This document shows positions 6,275 through 15,310 of a DNA stretch of 64,000 bases, piece after piece. How positions within the stretch are numbered: the stretch's first letter is position 1; each line of letters opens with the position of its first letter. The position numbers and the translations under genes are program-made. The DNA comes from Opitutales bacterium. Its GTDB lineage: Bacteria; Verrucomicrobiota; Verrucomicrobiia; Opitutales; Coraliomargaritaceae. The notes under the pieces are model-generated. The model made no database searches. It saw nothing but the letters and a program-made list of their open reading frames with translations, and had not been told where the DNA came from. The stretch lies in assembly GCA_018607135.1 (NCBI GenBank), contig JABBCA010000061.1, forward strand, positions 1 through 64,000, written 5' to 3'.

Positions 6275-8821
6275 TTAAGCCTTTTTTGCGGCTTTCTTGG
6301 CTGCCTTCTTAGCTGGGCGTGGTGCGAACTCGAAGCCAATCTTGCCTTTCTCGAAGTCGAGGGTGAGGTGGGCTTTGAAGGGCCGCTTGGTGCGCTTAGA
6401 AATGAAGCCATCGAGCAAGGGAGTCTTACCTTCGGTGAAGAGTTTCTCCACGGCATCGGTTGGGAGCTCTTTTTGTAGGATGGTCTTGCCGAGGCGGAAG
6501 CCGTCGGGTGAGTCCTTTGGCTTGAAGTCGGGAAGGTGGAAGGCTTTGTCGGTCTCGTAGAACTTGGCTTCGGTGCCGTTCTTTAAGGTGACGGTCTTGA
6601 GGAGCTGATCGTCGGTGAGCTCGTCGGCGGAGTCGAGATCGTCTTCGAAGACGAAGTTGGTCTTCCACTTACCGACCTTGCCGGTCTTGGTGACGTTTTG
6701 GATGAGTTCGAGGCCTGCAGAGAAGGGCTTGTTGAAGCGGGACATGTAGCCTTCGCGTTCGTCGAGCTTCTTGGTGGTGAAGAGTTCGGCGGCTTCGGCT
6801 TCGCTGAGCTTGCGGCCAGCGATGTGCTTGGAGACGCGGAAGTCGCACTCCATCTCGCGACATTCGTAAGTGGCGTCGGTTTGCTTGAGGCGCGGTGCAC
6901 CACAGGCTGGGCAGGCACATTCCAAATCGGGGAAGGTGCGGTTGACGAGCATCTCCATGTGGCCGCGCGCTTTGGTGACGACGTCTTCGGTGAAGCTGGC
7001 AATCTCTTGCATGAACTCGTCGCGCTTGATTTCGCCGCGCTCCATTTTGTTGAGCTTGGCTTCCCAGTCACCTGTCATGGAGGGCGAGCTGAGGGACTTG
7101 ATATTCATCTCTTCGCAAAGTTCGATGAGGCGGAGACCTTTACCCGTCACATTGAGATCGCGACCTTCGCGGGCGATGTATTTTTGACGGAGTAGGCCTT
7201 CAATCGTCGCCGCACGTGTGGCGGGAGTGCCGAGACCGCGCTCGGACATGGCTTCGCGCAGTTCGTCGTCTTCGATGAGTTTACCCGCGCCTTCCATCGC
7301 TGCGAGGAGTGTCGACTCTGTGTAGCGGGCAGGTGGTTTGGTTTCTTTGTCGAGCACTTCGATGGCTGCGGTCTTGGCGTCTTCGCCTTGGTCTACGGAG
7401 ACGAGCTCGTCCTTTTCGGCGGCGACACCAGCAACACGTCCATAGACGCCGAGGTAGCCAGGCACGGTGAGGGTTTTACCTTTGGTTAGGAACACGTCCG
7501 ACTCTGCACCGTGATTGATGGTAGTGAGGCGCTTGGTGACTTCAAATTCGGCATGTGGGAAGAACACGGCGACGAAGCGTTTGACGACCATGTCGTAGAG
7601 CTTTGACTCTTGCTCGTTTAGTTTCACCACGCGGCCTGTTGGAATGATCGCAAAGTGATCGGAGACCTTGGCGTTGTTGAACACACGTTTGGTGAATTGC
7701 ACGCGGTCGTTTTCGATGGCGTCGGCTGCCCACTTAGCAATCTCGTGGCCGGAGCTGGCGAGGTCGCGAAGGGTCTCGTAAACTTTGCCGACATAGTCTT
7801 CTGGCAAGTAGCGGGAGTCCGTTCTTGGGTAGGTGAGCATCTTGTGGCGCTCGTAAAGTGCTTGGGCGAGGCCGAGTGTGTTCTTGGCAGTGAAGGGGGC
7901 TTCACGCTGCAGGGTGGTGAGATCGTAGAGCTGTGGCGCGATCTGTTTGGTCGGCTTGGTCTCTTCGGTCACGGTGCCTGTCTTGCCGTCGCAACGTGTG
8001 CGAATGTTCTCGGCTGTGGCTTTATCCCAAACGCGCTCGGCGCGGCCGTGTGGCTGTTCTTTATCCTTCTTGAAAGTGGTATCGATCCATTTGCCAGGGT
8101 ATTCGCCTTTGGCGACGGCGAAGTCGGCGTGGATTTCCCAGTAGTCTTCGGAGACGAAGGCTTGGATCTCGCGCTCGCGTTTGGCGAGGATGGCGAGGGT
8201 GGGTGTTTGCACGCGGCCTGCTGCGGTGATGTTGAACCCGCCGTGACGTGAACGGAAGCAGGTAAGGGCGCGTGTGGAGTTGAGACCCACGAGCCAGTCG
8301 GATTCGGAGCGGCACTTAGCGGCATCGGCAAGGTTTTGCATTTGCTCGCCTTCGCGGAGCTCGTTCCAAGCTTCTTGAATCGCGGAAGTCGTCATCGACT
8401 GCATCCAGAGACGTTTGACTGGCTTATCGATATTACCGATGTCCATTATATATTGGAAAATGAGTTCACCTTCACGGCCGGCGTCACATGCGTTGATGAT
8501 GACGTCGAACTCTTTTTTCTTGGCGAGACCGAGCACGTGCTTGAGGCGATTCGCTGTCTGCTCGATCGGTTGCAACTCAAATTTCTTAGGGATGGCTGGC
8601 AGCACCTTGAAGTTCCAAGGGAGGTTTTTACCGTTCGGGCCAGTGGGCATCTTCAGCTCTACCAGGTGGCCGACTGCCGAAGTAATCGCTGCGTTGTCAT
8701 TGACGAAATACTGTGCGTCGCGTGACTTACCCTTCTTTTCAAACTTGCCGAGGGTCTTTGCGAGCGCCTTGGAGAGGTCGGTCGCTACGGAAGGTTTTTC
8801 GGCTATGATTAAATATTTCAT
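6275..8821 (-). CDS. topB: DNA topoisomerase III (type IA)
   Basis: This 848-residue type IA topoisomerase begins with the Toprim domain ([13 protein letters not shown], metal motif DAGREGE at 113-119) and has the active-site tyrosine Y331 in [17 protein letters not shown]...CREMEC zinc-binding segment follows the catalytic core at about 640-670. Two Topo_C-like repeats follow ([14 protein letters not shown], then [19 protein letters not shown]), and the end is a lysine/alanine-rich tail ([13 protein letters not shown]). TopB relaxes and decatenates DNA. It is convergent with intI with only 37 bp between the two stops and no clear terminator. It marks the start of the conserved chromosomal backbone to the right of the integron. 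Confidence 0.93.
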   Translation of the reverse strand: MKYLIIAEKPSVATDLSKALAKTLGKFEKKGKSRDAQYFVNDNAAITSAVGHLVELKMPTGPNGKNLPWNFKVLPAIPKKFELQPIEQTANRLKHVLGLAKKKEFDVIINACDAGREGELIFQYIMDIGNIDKPVKRLWMQSMTTSAIQEAWNELREGEQMQNLADAAKCRSESDWLVGLNSTRALTCFRSRHGGFNITAAGRVQTPTLAILAKREREIQAFVSEDYWEIHADFAVAKGEYPGKWIDTTFKKDKEQPHGRAERVWDKATAENIRTRCDGKTGTVTEETKPTKQIAPQLYDLTTLQREAPFTAKNTLGLAQALYERHKMLTYPRTDSRYLPEDYVGKVYETLRDLASSGHEIAKWAADAIENDRVQFTKRVFNNAKVSDHFAIIPTGRVVKLNEQESKLYDMVVKRFVAVFFPHAEFEVTKRLTTINHGAESDVFLTKGKTLTVPGYLGVYGRVAGVAAEKDELVSVDQGEDAKTAAIEVLDKETKPPARYTESTLLAAMEGAGKLIEDDELREAMSERGLGTPATRAATIEGLLRQKYIAREGRDLNVTGKGLRLIELCEEMNIKSLSSPSMTGDWEAKLNKMERGEIKRDEFMQEIASFTEDVVTKARGHMEMLVNRTFPDLECACPACGAPRLKQTDATYECREMECDFRVSKHIAGRKLSEAEAAELFTTKKLDEREGYMSRFNKPFSAGLELIQNVTKTGKVGKWKTNFVFEDDLDSADELTDDQLLKTVTLKNGTEAKFYETDKAFHLPDFKPKDSPDGFRLGKTILQKELPTDAVEKLFTEGKTPLLDGFISKRTKRPFKAHLTLDFEKGKIGFEFAPRPAKKAAKKAAKKA

Positions 8822-8854
8822 CTATAATATAAAGGAGTCTGTCTGGATAGAGCG

Positions 8855-8973
8855 GAGCCTCCGTGGTGTCCGGAGGCTCTTAAAAATGTTGGGAAAAGAA
8901 GGGCGATTTAAGTGTCGAAAAGGTATAGGGGGCCTCTTTTTGCGGAAGTCGCTTGTTTTCGGTAAAAAGAGGC
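8855..8973. repeat. Two hairpins in the topB/lpxK divergent region
   Basis: GAGCCTCCG (8855-8863) and CGGAGGCTC (8871-8879) form a perfect 9-bp stem with a 7-base loop, about 34 bases ahead of the topB start. A second perfect 10-bp inverted repeat, GCCTCTTTTT (8932-8941) and AAAAAGAGGC (8964-8973), follows. Neither is next to a gene end. On the topB strand the second pair is followed by few T residues, so it may be an attenuator-like or UTR structure instead of a simple terminator. Confidence 0.45.
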
Positions 8974-9052
8974 GATTAAATCTGGCGTCAATCCTCTTTC
9001 TGGTTTTTGAGATTCGTTTTACTGAACCACAACGACTCAATTACGTATTCTT

Positions 9053-10243
9053 ATGTTCCGCCGACAACGCTATAAACTTGCCCGCAAAGCCAATGACTTT
9101 GCGCAGTTTACTGCGGATGTGATCTACGATCGCCGCCATGGTCGTGCGGCTGAAGTGATGTCGTCGTTTCTTTATGGGCTGTCGTTTATCTTCAGTGCGT
9201 TGGTGCAGTTACGCTGGTATTTGTATGAGCGCCGCATCTTGCGCAATAAGCCGCTTGGCTGTCTCGTTGTGGTAGTGGGTAACTTGACTGTGGGTGGCAC
9301 GGGTAAGACGCCTGTGGTTGAAAAGTTTGCGCGCACCTTGCATGAGCGTGGGCGTAAAGTGGCGATTTTGAGCCGAGGTTATAAAAGTAAAAAAGAACCT
9401 TTAGGGAAGAAACTGTGGCGTATGTTGACCCACGGTGAAGAGGAGCCGCCGCGTATCGTGAGCAATGGCAAGGAAGTCTTACTCGATTCTGATGTCGCCG
9501 GGGATGAGCCATTTATGCTCGCCAAGAATTTACCAGGAGTGGTGGTGCTTACGGATAAAAATCGTGTGAAGGCGGGCTCGTTTGCGATTCGCAAGTTTGG
9601 CTGCGATACTTTGATTTTGGATGATGGGTTTCAGTATTTGCCGCTCAAGGGTCGCTTGAATTTATTGTTGGTGGATAAGACCAACCCATTCGGTAATCAG
9701 CATTTGTTGCCGCGTGGTATCTTGCGTGAACCGATTAAGCACCTCTCACGCGCGAGTTATATTTTCCTGACTAAGTCGGATGGCACGCGAGATGAGAACT
9801 TGTTGGAATTGATTCGTGAGCATAACTCTGAGGCTGAAATTATTGAATGTGCACACCAGCCGCAATTTTTGCAGGCGGTGGAAAGCGATGAGCGCTTGCC
9901 GTTGGATGCGCTCAAGGGGGCAAGGATTGCTGCTTTTAGTGGTATCGCATCGCCTGAGAGTTTTGAAAATATGCTACGCGGCTATGGTGCGGAGATTCGT
10001 TACAATCAGCGTTTTTTGGATCACCATCGATTTACTCGTTACGAAATACAACACCTTTACAAGAAGGCAGGTGCGTCGAATCTCGATATGATTGTGACGA
10101 CTGAGAAGGATGCGGTGCGTTTGTTTGAAGATATCAAAGCACCGATCCCGATCTACTACCTGCGCTTGGAGATCGATATTTTATCGGGTGAAGAGGACTT
10201 CGATGCGGCTGCGACGCGGATTTGTTTGCCGCGGAGTAAGTAG
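9053..10243 (+). CDS. lpxK: Tetraacyldisaccharide 4'-kinase
   Basis: LpxK phosphorylates the 4' position of the tetraacyldisaccharide-1-phosphate to make lipid IVA, the sixth step of lipid A synthesis, at the inner face of the inner membrane. The protein is 396 residues, somewhat longer than the usual 320-340, because of an N-terminal lead of about 35 residues. The membrane anchor is at 38-58, the Walker A motif [12 protein letters not shown] at 76-87, and the conserved ILSRGYKSK follows. Also present are [21 protein letters not shown] and the C-terminal TTEKDAVRL. It is divergent from topB with 231 bp between the starts. It shows that the organism makes an LPS-type outer membrane. Confidence 0.93.
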   Translation: MFRRQRYKLARKANDFAQFTADVIYDRRHGRAAEVMSSFLYGLSFIFSALVQLRWYLYERRILRNKPLGCLVVVVGNLTVGGTGKTPVVEKFARTLHERGRKVAILSRGYKSKKEPLGKKLWRMLTHGEEEPPRIVSNGKEVLLDSDVAGDEPFMLAKNLPGVVVLTDKNRVKAGSFAIRKFGCDTLILDDGFQYLPLKGRLNLLLVDKTNPFGNQHLLPRGILREPIKHLSRASYIFLTKSDGTRDENLLELIREHNSEAEIIECAHQPQFLQAVESDERLPLDALKGARIAAFSGIASPESFENMLRGYGAEIRYNQRFLDHHRFTRYEIQHLYKKAGASNLDMIVTTEKDAVRLFEDIKAPIPIYYLRLEIDILSGEEDFDAAATRICLPRSK

Positions 10244-10649
10244 GCGCCTGCGATTGGGTGATTCTGCTGGGGCGCGAGCAAGCTCGCACACTACTTTGTC
10301 AATGTTTCATCATAAATAAGATAGGGGTCAGTTTTCAGTGTGTGGCACGTGCTTTTGTGTGAAGCGTTGGGCGCGTATCGATGTCTTGAACACGCACTCT
10401 GTGAGCGGCACGTGCACCAATGGGCTGGAGTCAGCTGTTACAATTCGGTGTCGTCGATTGGCTCACTAAATCGCTGCTTGCAATTTTTGAAAATTAGTCG
10501 ATAAGCTGTGCACACTATAGCACATGTTAGGATTCAGAGCATGGGTAGGGATCAGTAGGATAAAGAAAATTCATGCAGGTATCGCAGTTCAATTCAGAAC
10601 ACTCAAAGCAAAGAAGCAGGCGCTATAGTTCAAAGAGATAAAGAATAAT
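10244..10649. other. Intergenic region with a fragment of the dispersed repeat
   Basis: About 400 bp without a gene. Positions 10274-10294 (GCGAGCAAGCTCGCACACTAC) match the inner palindromic half of the MITE-like copies at 22155-22491 and 37423-37611, so this may be a decayed third copy. The remainder probably carries the promoter and a long leader of the RNA-binding protein gene (AAAGAGATAAAG precedes its ATG), but no clear promoter motif can be assigned. Confidence 0.4.
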
Positions 10650-11072
10650 ATGAATGCAAAGATGTATGTGGGCAATCTGTCCTACGACGCCAATGATGGC
10701 GAAATTCGTGAGCTTTTCGAAGCACACGGCACTGTGAGTGATGTTTTCATCGTTAAAGACCGTGAGTCTGGCCGCCCTCGTGGCTTCGCTTTCGTGACTA
10801 TGGGAACACCTGAAGAAATGAACGCGGCAATTGAAGGCCTTAATGGCGAAGAATTCATGGGTCGTAACTTGACGATTAATGAAGCACGTCCTCGTGAAGA
10901 GCGTCCACAAGGTGGCGGCGGTGGTCGTAGCTTTGGTGGCGGTGGCGGCGGTGGTCGTGGCGGCTACGGTGGCGGAGGTCGCGGTGGCGATCGTCGCGGC
11001 GGTGGCGGTGATCGCGGTGGTGATCGTCGTGGCGGTGGTGGTTATGACCGTGGTGGTCGTGATTCCTACTAA
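10650..11072 (+). CDS. RRM-domain RNA-binding protein with Gly/Arg-rich tail
   Basis: This 140-residue protein has one RNA recognition motif over residues 3-80. RNP2 is MYVGNLSY (5-12) and RNP1 is RGFAFVTM (about 44-51). The last 55 residues are a low-complexity tail of [12 protein letters not shown] and GYDRGGR repeats. Proteins of this build in cyanobacteria and other bacteria bind RNA and are often induced by cold; the tail adds RNA affinity. The gene stands alone between a 400-bp gap and a strong terminator. The two DEAD-box helicases at 51911-55231 have similar tails. Confidence 0.9.
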   Translation: MNAKMYVGNLSYDANDGEIRELFEAHGTVSDVFIVKDRESGRPRGFAFVTMGTPEEMNAAIEGLNGEEFMGRNLTINEARPREERPQGGGGGRSFGGGGGGGRGGYGGGGRGGDRRGGGGDRGGDRRGGGGYDRGGRDSY

Positions 11073-11100
11073 GCACTTCGCTTAATACAGAATTTCCTAA

Positions 11101-11132
11101 AGGGGCTCGTTTAATGACGAGCCCCTTTTTTG
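11101..11132 (+). terminator. Rho-independent terminator of the RRM gene
   Basis: A 10-bp stem AGGGGCTCGT (11101-11110) and ACGAGCCCCT (11117-11126) with a 6-base loop is followed by a run of T. It lies 28 bp after the stop of the RNA-binding protein gene. Confidence 0.9.
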
Positions 11133-11287
11133 GTTCATCGTCACTTTCAAGGGAAGTGGTGCTTGGACAGGGGGAGGTGTCTTATGCTTACGAAAATCTG
11201 CTGCAAGCGGGCTAAATAGTGCCATTTGAGTCGCTACTTGTGGTATGACGTGTTGACAAAGTGACGTCACTACGTCTTGTTGTCCTG

Positions 11288-11452
11288 ATGCCAAAGGGAG
11301 TAGCTAAGAAAAAAGACAAGCGAAAGAATACATCGCTTCGCCTAGATAGCGATACGCTCAAGGAATTGAAGATTCATGCGATCAAGAAGGATACCAGTGT
11401 GCAGCAAATTGTTGAGAAATTGGTGCACGACTATTTAAAACGAAAACGTTAA
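11288..11452 (+). CDS. Small ribbon-helix-helix DNA-binding protein
   Basis: This 54-residue protein, MPKGVAKKKDKRKNTSLRLD onward, has the Arc/CopG-like pattern: a basic N-terminus, a short beta strand (NTSLRLD), helix A (SDTLKELKIHAIKKD) and helix B (SVQQIVEKLVHDYLKRKR). I chose the ATG at 11288, since the preceding nine codons from a TTG-type start look noncoding. Such proteins are transcriptional repressors or antitoxins. No toxin-like gene is adjacent. The following Nudix gene starts 21 bp later with an AGAGGAG ribosome binding site, so the two could be co-transcribed. Confidence 0.7.
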   Translation: MPKGVAKKKDKRKNTSLRLDSDTLKELKIHAIKKDTSVQQIVEKLVHDYLKRKR

Positions 11453-11473
11453 CCGAGATGAGAGGAGTTACTG

Positions 11474-11860
11474 ATGTGTAAAAGTGATTATCAAGTAGGT
11501 GTGTTTCCGGTCACTAAAGATGGCAAGGTCGTGCTCGTAACCACTCGGGGTAGTCGCTATTGGATCTTTCCAAAAGGTAAAACTGAGAAGGGGCGCTGTG
11601 ATCGTGAGGTTGCGCGCGAGGAAGCTTATGAGGAGGCCGGCCTTGAAGGTAAGCTGAAGCGTAAGTATTACGAATTTGACTCGCTCTCAAGTCATGCAAA
11701 GAAGTTGCGTCTTTTCCCGATGAAGGTGAAGCATGTGAAGGATGACTATCCAGAAGCAGGTGAGCGTGAACGCATCATCGTCAGCATTAAGAAAGCCGAG
11801 GAGCTTGTGCAGGAAGATCTACTGGTGGTGCTAAAGACGCTGCAGAAGGTGGTCGCTTAA
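11474..11860 (+). CDS. Nudix hydrolase with charge-swapped Nudix box
   Basis: This 128-residue Nudix-fold protein resembles the diadenosine/diphosphoinositol-polyphosphate class (WIFPKGKTEKG, AYEEAGL). The Nudix box should read G-x5-E-x7-R-E-U-x-E-E-x-G-U. Here it is G35-x5-R41-x7-E49-E50-A51-Y52-E53-E54-A55-G56-L57. The usual Glu and Arg, which form a salt bridge in the fold, are exchanged, whereas the metal-binding glutamates E50, E53 and E54 remain. The enzyme may therefore still be active on a nucleoside diphosphate derivative, but the substrate cannot be told. Its stop overlaps the stop of the convergent MYG1-family gene by two bases. Confidence 0.85.
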   Translation: MCKSDYQVGVFPVTKDGKVVLVTTRGSRYWIFPKGKTEKGRCDREVAREEAYEEAGLEGKLKRKYYEFDSLSSHAKKLRLFPMKVKHVKDDYPEAGERERIIVSIKKAEELVQEDLLVVLKTLQKVVA

Positions 11861-12708
11861 GCGGTGTAAGCTTTTTCGACGAGTGCTTTGAGGCGTTCCA
11901 CATCAGCGCTGGACGTCTTGGCGATGAAACCGCGGGCGTGGGTGAAATGGACGTCGTCTTCGGCTTCAAGCTGTGTGAATTCCATGCGCGTGTCGTCGTT
12001 GAAGCGGCGCATGCCGTAGCCTGTGCCGCGGCTGTCGGGGTAGATGAGTGCAAGCACTTCTTCTTCGAGGCCGAGGTGTTCCACATGATAGCCGAGCCCT
12101 GAGGAGGCTTCGTCGGGCATGGGGTCGGTGCGGGGCATGAAGAGTGCCTTGAAGTTTTGAAACTCCCAGACCTGTGCATGCTGCGCTACGAAGTCGAGAC
12201 GTGTGCGTAGATTGGTAACGTAGTCGACGAGGTCTTGGCCAATCATACGCATGATTTCCCAAATCGGCTCGCCAGGCTTGTGCTCGGTTTGACTGGCGAA
12301 GCGGCGCAGGATGGTGATGTCGAGTGGGGAGTTGAGCTTGCTAAGGGTCTCACGGTCCATGCCAAGCCATTCGGCGGTGTCATTGGGGCCACGGCAGTCG
12401 AACCACTCTGCGACTTCGAGCCAGCTGCAGAACTCACGAGAGTCTTCGTAGATGCCGAGGTGCTGTAGCACCAAAGAGAGCGCGCAGGTGGGCACGTGGT
12501 CGCGCGGGAGCTGATGGTGGTCGAAGTTGTGGAGCTCTGGCTTGTGCTGATGGCCGATATCGAGGACAGCAGTGTTCGCATCGTTGAGGTCGTCCTCGGT
12601 TGGATCGCGACGCTGTATGGCGACGGGTGCTTGTGTGAGCAGCACGGCGCAGGCTAGGAAGTCGTCTTTGTGGGCACCGCCCGGGTGGGTGACTATCGAT
12701 TTAAGCAT
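11857..12708 (-). CDS. MYG1/UPF0160-family protein (DHH-like metal-dependent hydrolase)
   Basis: This 283-residue protein starts with MLKSIVTHPGGAHKDDFLAC, the metal-binding N-terminus of the MYG1 family, followed by AVLDIGHQHKPELHNFDHHQ, which carries the DHH-like motif. Members are related to DHH phosphoesterases, and eukaryotic MYG1 is a 3'-5' exoribonuclease; the bacterial role is not established. An in-frame ATG 12 codons upstream was rejected as start because that stretch is made of the GAACGTCGAACGT repeat seen at 12713-12740, which is a common intergenic sequence. The gene is convergent and overlaps the Nudix gene stop. Confidence 0.75.
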   Translation of the reverse strand: MLKSIVTHPGGAHKDDFLACAVLLTQAPVAIQRRDPTEDDLNDANTAVLDIGHQHKPELHNFDHHQLPRDHVPTCALSLVLQHLGIYEDSREFCSWLEVAEWFDCRGPNDTAEWLGMDRETLSKLNSPLDITILRRFASQTEHKPGEPIWEIMRMIGQDLVDYVTNLRTRLDFVAQHAQVWEFQNFKALFMPRTDPMPDEASSGLGYHVEHLGLEEEVLALIYPDSRGTGYGMRRFNDDTRMEFTQLEAEDDVHFTHARGFIAKTSSADVERLKALVEKAYTA

Positions 12709-12772
12709 CGAGGGAACGTGGAACATCGAACGTCGAACGTCCAACTTTGAATTTTGTTAAATCCTTAATCAT

Positions 12773-12835
12773 AATCCTACTCTTAATCGTAATCTCTTTA
12801 GGAGTAGGATTAAGATTACGATTAGGAGTAGGATT
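12773..12835. repeat. Near-perfect 22-bp inverted repeat
   Basis: Positions 12773-12794 and 12814-12835 are inverted repeats of 22 bp with one mismatch, separated by 19 bp. The element also holds a direct repeat GGAGTAGGATTAAG (12801 and 12825). A related string TAGATTACGATTAAGAT lies upstream of holB at about 34887. It is AT-rich and has no T-run, so it looks like an interspersed repeat, not a terminator. Confidence 0.65.
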
Positions 12836-12849
12836 AAGACTGTAGGCAC

Positions 12850-12883
12850 AAAAAAGTCCCCGCTCTTTCGAGTCGGGGACTTT
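12850..12883 (-). terminator. Rho-independent terminator of the second EF-G gene
   Basis: AAAGTCCCCG (12853-12862) pairs with CGGGGACTTT (12874-12883). On the minus strand the stem is followed by a run of T, about 50 bp after the EF-G stop. Confidence 0.9.
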
Positions 12884-12930
12884 GTTAAATATTGAATTCA
12901 GTCTACTGAATCCTGACTGCTGCGAAGCAA

Positions 12931-15045
12931 TTACTTCTTTTTCGCTTCCTCGCGCTCTTTCGCTTCCTTGATGACTTGATCAGCAACGTTGCGTGGAGTG
13001 GATGCGTAGTGTGAGAACTCCATGGAGAACTGGCCACGACCGGAGGTCATTGTGCGAAGCGCGCCGATGTAACCGAACATTTCGGATAGTGGTGCGTCTG
13101 CCTTGATGCGGATACCACCGTTGCTGGTTGGCTCTTGTGTTTTGATCATTCCGCGGCGGCGATTCAAGTCGCCGATCACGTCGCCCATCTTGTCGTCGGT
13201 GCAGAAGACGTCGAGTTTCATGATCGGTTCAAGGATTTCGGCACCTGCCTTTGGCATGGTTTGGCGATACGCTGCTCTGGAAGCGATTTCGAACGCAACT
13301 GCAGAGGAGTCCACTGCGTGGAACCCACCGTCATTGAGTGTGACCTTGAAGTCCAAACAAGGGTAGCCAGCAAGCACACCCTTTTCGGTGGATGTCTTGA
13401 AGCCCTTTTCAACTGCTGGCCAGAATTCACGAGGAACGTTACCGCCAACAACTTTAGACTCGAACTCGAAACCAGCACCTGGCTCAAGCGGCTCAAGTGT
13501 GTAGTCGATTTTCGCGAACTGACCAGAACCACCCGATTGTTTCTTGTGTGTGTAAGAATCAGAAATGGTTTGTGTGATTCCTTCACGGTAGGCCACTTGT
13601 GGTTTACCGATCACCGCTTCAACGCCGTAGGTGCGCTTTAGAATGTCGACTTTAATGTCGAGGTGAAGCTCGCCCATTCCTTTGAGGATGGTTTCGCCAG
13701 AGTCTTCGTCGGTTTCAACGATGAAAGTCGGATCTTCTGCAACCATCTTACCGATCGCGGTGCCCATCTTTTCCGCATTACCTTGATCCTTTGGCTTAAT
13801 TGCAATGGAGATAACCGGCTCAGGGAATACCATCGGCTCGAGGGTCGCTGGGTGTGCTGGATCACAGAGAGTGTGACCTGTTTGCACGGACTTCATGCCG
13901 AGTAGTGCGACGATGTCGCCTGCTTGCGCGGAATCGACTTCGGTGCGCTCGTCGGCATGCATCTCAATGATACGGCCGATACGCTCTGTTTTACCGGTAA
14001 AGGTGTTGAGCACGGATGTGCCCTTAGCGAGCTTGCCGGAGTAAATACGTGTGAACGTCAGCGCGCCGTATTTGTCGTCCATGATCTTGAACGCAAGTGC
14101 ACGGAGTGGCTTGTTGACATCCACAATCGCGAATTCACCCGTTTCTTCACCTTCAGCGTTCACTTCTGGTTGCGGCTTCACTTCTGTTGGGGAAGGCAAG
14201 TAATCGACAACTGCGTCGAGCACGTTTTGCACACCCTTGTTCTTGAAAGAGGAACCACAGTAAGTTGGGAAGAAATCGAGGTTGATGGTGCCCTTGCGAA
14301 TGCACTTCTTGATGACTTCGAGTGAAGGTTCTTCACCTTCAAGGTAAGCTTCCATTGCGTCGTCGTCTTGTTCAACGGCAGTTTCTATAAGTGCTGCGCG
14401 ATATTCTTCGACTTTGTCGACCATGTCTGCAGGCACTTCCTTTTTCTCGTAAGCCAATGGATCGCCAGTCTCATCCCATACCCAAGCAGTGCGTGTGAGG
14501 AGATCAACGACACCCTTAAGGTCGCTTTCGATACCGATAGGAAGCACCATCACCAGCGGAGTGGCTCCTAGGATATTTTTTACTTGGTCGACCACCTTGT
14601 AGAAGTCAGCACCGATACGGTCGAGCTTGTTGACATAGATCAAACGAGCGACCTCGGAGTCATTGGCGTAGCGCCAGTTGGTTTCGGATTGTGGCTCCAC
14701 GCCTCCAGAACCACAGAAGACGCCAATGCCACCGTCGAGCACCTTCAAGGAGCGGTAAACTTCCACTGTGAAGTCAACGTGACCTGGAGTATCGATGATG
14801 TTGAAACGGTGTGAACCGTATTGCTGCTCTGAACCAGGCCAGAAGCAGGTCGTCGCGGCAGATTGAATCGTGATGCCACGCTCCTGCTCTTGTTCCATGA
14901 AGTCAGTCGTTGCGGCACCATCGTGCACTTCACCCAACTTATGGATCTTACCAGTGAGCTTCAAAATACGCTCGGTTGTGGTTGTTTTACCAGCATCCAC
15001 GTGAGCGAAGATGCCAATGTTTCTATATTTTGATAGGTCGGTCAT
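12931..15045 (-). CDS. fusA2: Second elongation factor G paralogue
   Basis: This 704-residue translational GTPase has AHVDAGKT at 14-21, DTPGHVDF and VNKLDRIG, then EF-G domains II to V. It is a complete EF-G but clearly different from the fusA product in the str operon: it reads [40 protein letters not shown] and carries extra acidic insertions (about 325-340). That version resembles the additional EF-G of Vibrio and Shewanella relatives. Second EF-Gs can specialise in translocation, ribosome recycling or stress. It is monocistronic, with its own terminator, and divergent from the SDR gene with 265 bp between them. Horizontal origin is possible but not shown. Confidence 0.93.
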   Translation of the reverse strand: MTDLSKYRNIGIFAHVDAGKTTTTERILKLTGKIHKLGEVHDGAATTDFMEQEQERGITIQSAATTCFWPGSEQQYGSHRFNIIDTPGHVDFTVEVYRSLKVLDGGIGVFCGSGGVEPQSETNWRYANDSEVARLIYVNKLDRIGADFYKVVDQVKNILGATPLVMVLPIGIESDLKGVVDLLTRTAWVWDETGDPLAYEKKEVPADMVDKVEEYRAALIETAVEQDDDAMEAYLEGEEPSLEVIKKCIRKGTINLDFFPTYCGSSFKNKGVQNVLDAVVDYLPSPTEVKPQPEVNAEGEETGEFAIVDVNKPLRALAFKIMDDKYGALTFTRIYSGKLAKGTSVLNTFTGKTERIGRIIEMHADERTEVDSAQAGDIVALLGMKSVQTGHTLCDPAHPATLEPMVFPEPVISIAIKPKDQGNAEKMGTAIGKMVAEDPTFIVETDEDSGETILKGMGELHLDIKVDILKRTYGVEAVIGKPQVAYREGITQTISDSYTHKKQSGGSGQFAKIDYTLEPLEPGAGFEFESKVVGGNVPREFWPAVEKGFKTSTEKGVLAGYPCLDFKVTLNDGGFHAVDSSAVAFEIASRAAYRQTMPKAGAEILEPIMKLDVFCTDDKMGDVIGDLNRRRGMIKTQEPTSNGGIRIKADAPLSEMFGYIGALRTMTSGRGQFSMEFSHYASTPRNVADQVIKEAKEREEAKKK

Positions 15046-15310
15046 GATCTATTTATTGTGTTTAAGAGTCTATTTATAATGGAATTAGAGGGCTTTTCGG
15101 ATCGCGAGATCTGCCCACGGATTTCCAAAAAAGAGGCGGAGAATAGGACTCGTTGCCAATACTGCAAGGCAAGAAAATTGCTGATTTTCAATGGGATGCT
15201 GGTTCGGGGTGAGGTGCTCTGGTGTGACAAATTGCTCCTATTGTTTGCCTTTTGAGGCTCTATAAATTATGGATGAATGGTGCCTTTCGCATCTTGCAAG
15301 AGGATGAGGA

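Noticed and set aside
6426-8331. Several long reading frames opposite or out of frame to topoisomerase III
   Set aside because: They are shadows of the topB reading frame in GC-rich codons, have no domain pattern and mostly low-complexity Ser/Pro/Arg composition.
10876-11076. Reading frame opposite the RRM gene, very rich in His and Asp
   Set aside because: It is the complement of the glycine/arginine-rich repeat codons and has no independent signal.
15058-15255. 65-codon ORF with two CxxC-like cysteines between the second EF-G and the SDR gene
   Set aside because: No ribosome binding site and no family match; it overlaps the leader of the EF-G gene.
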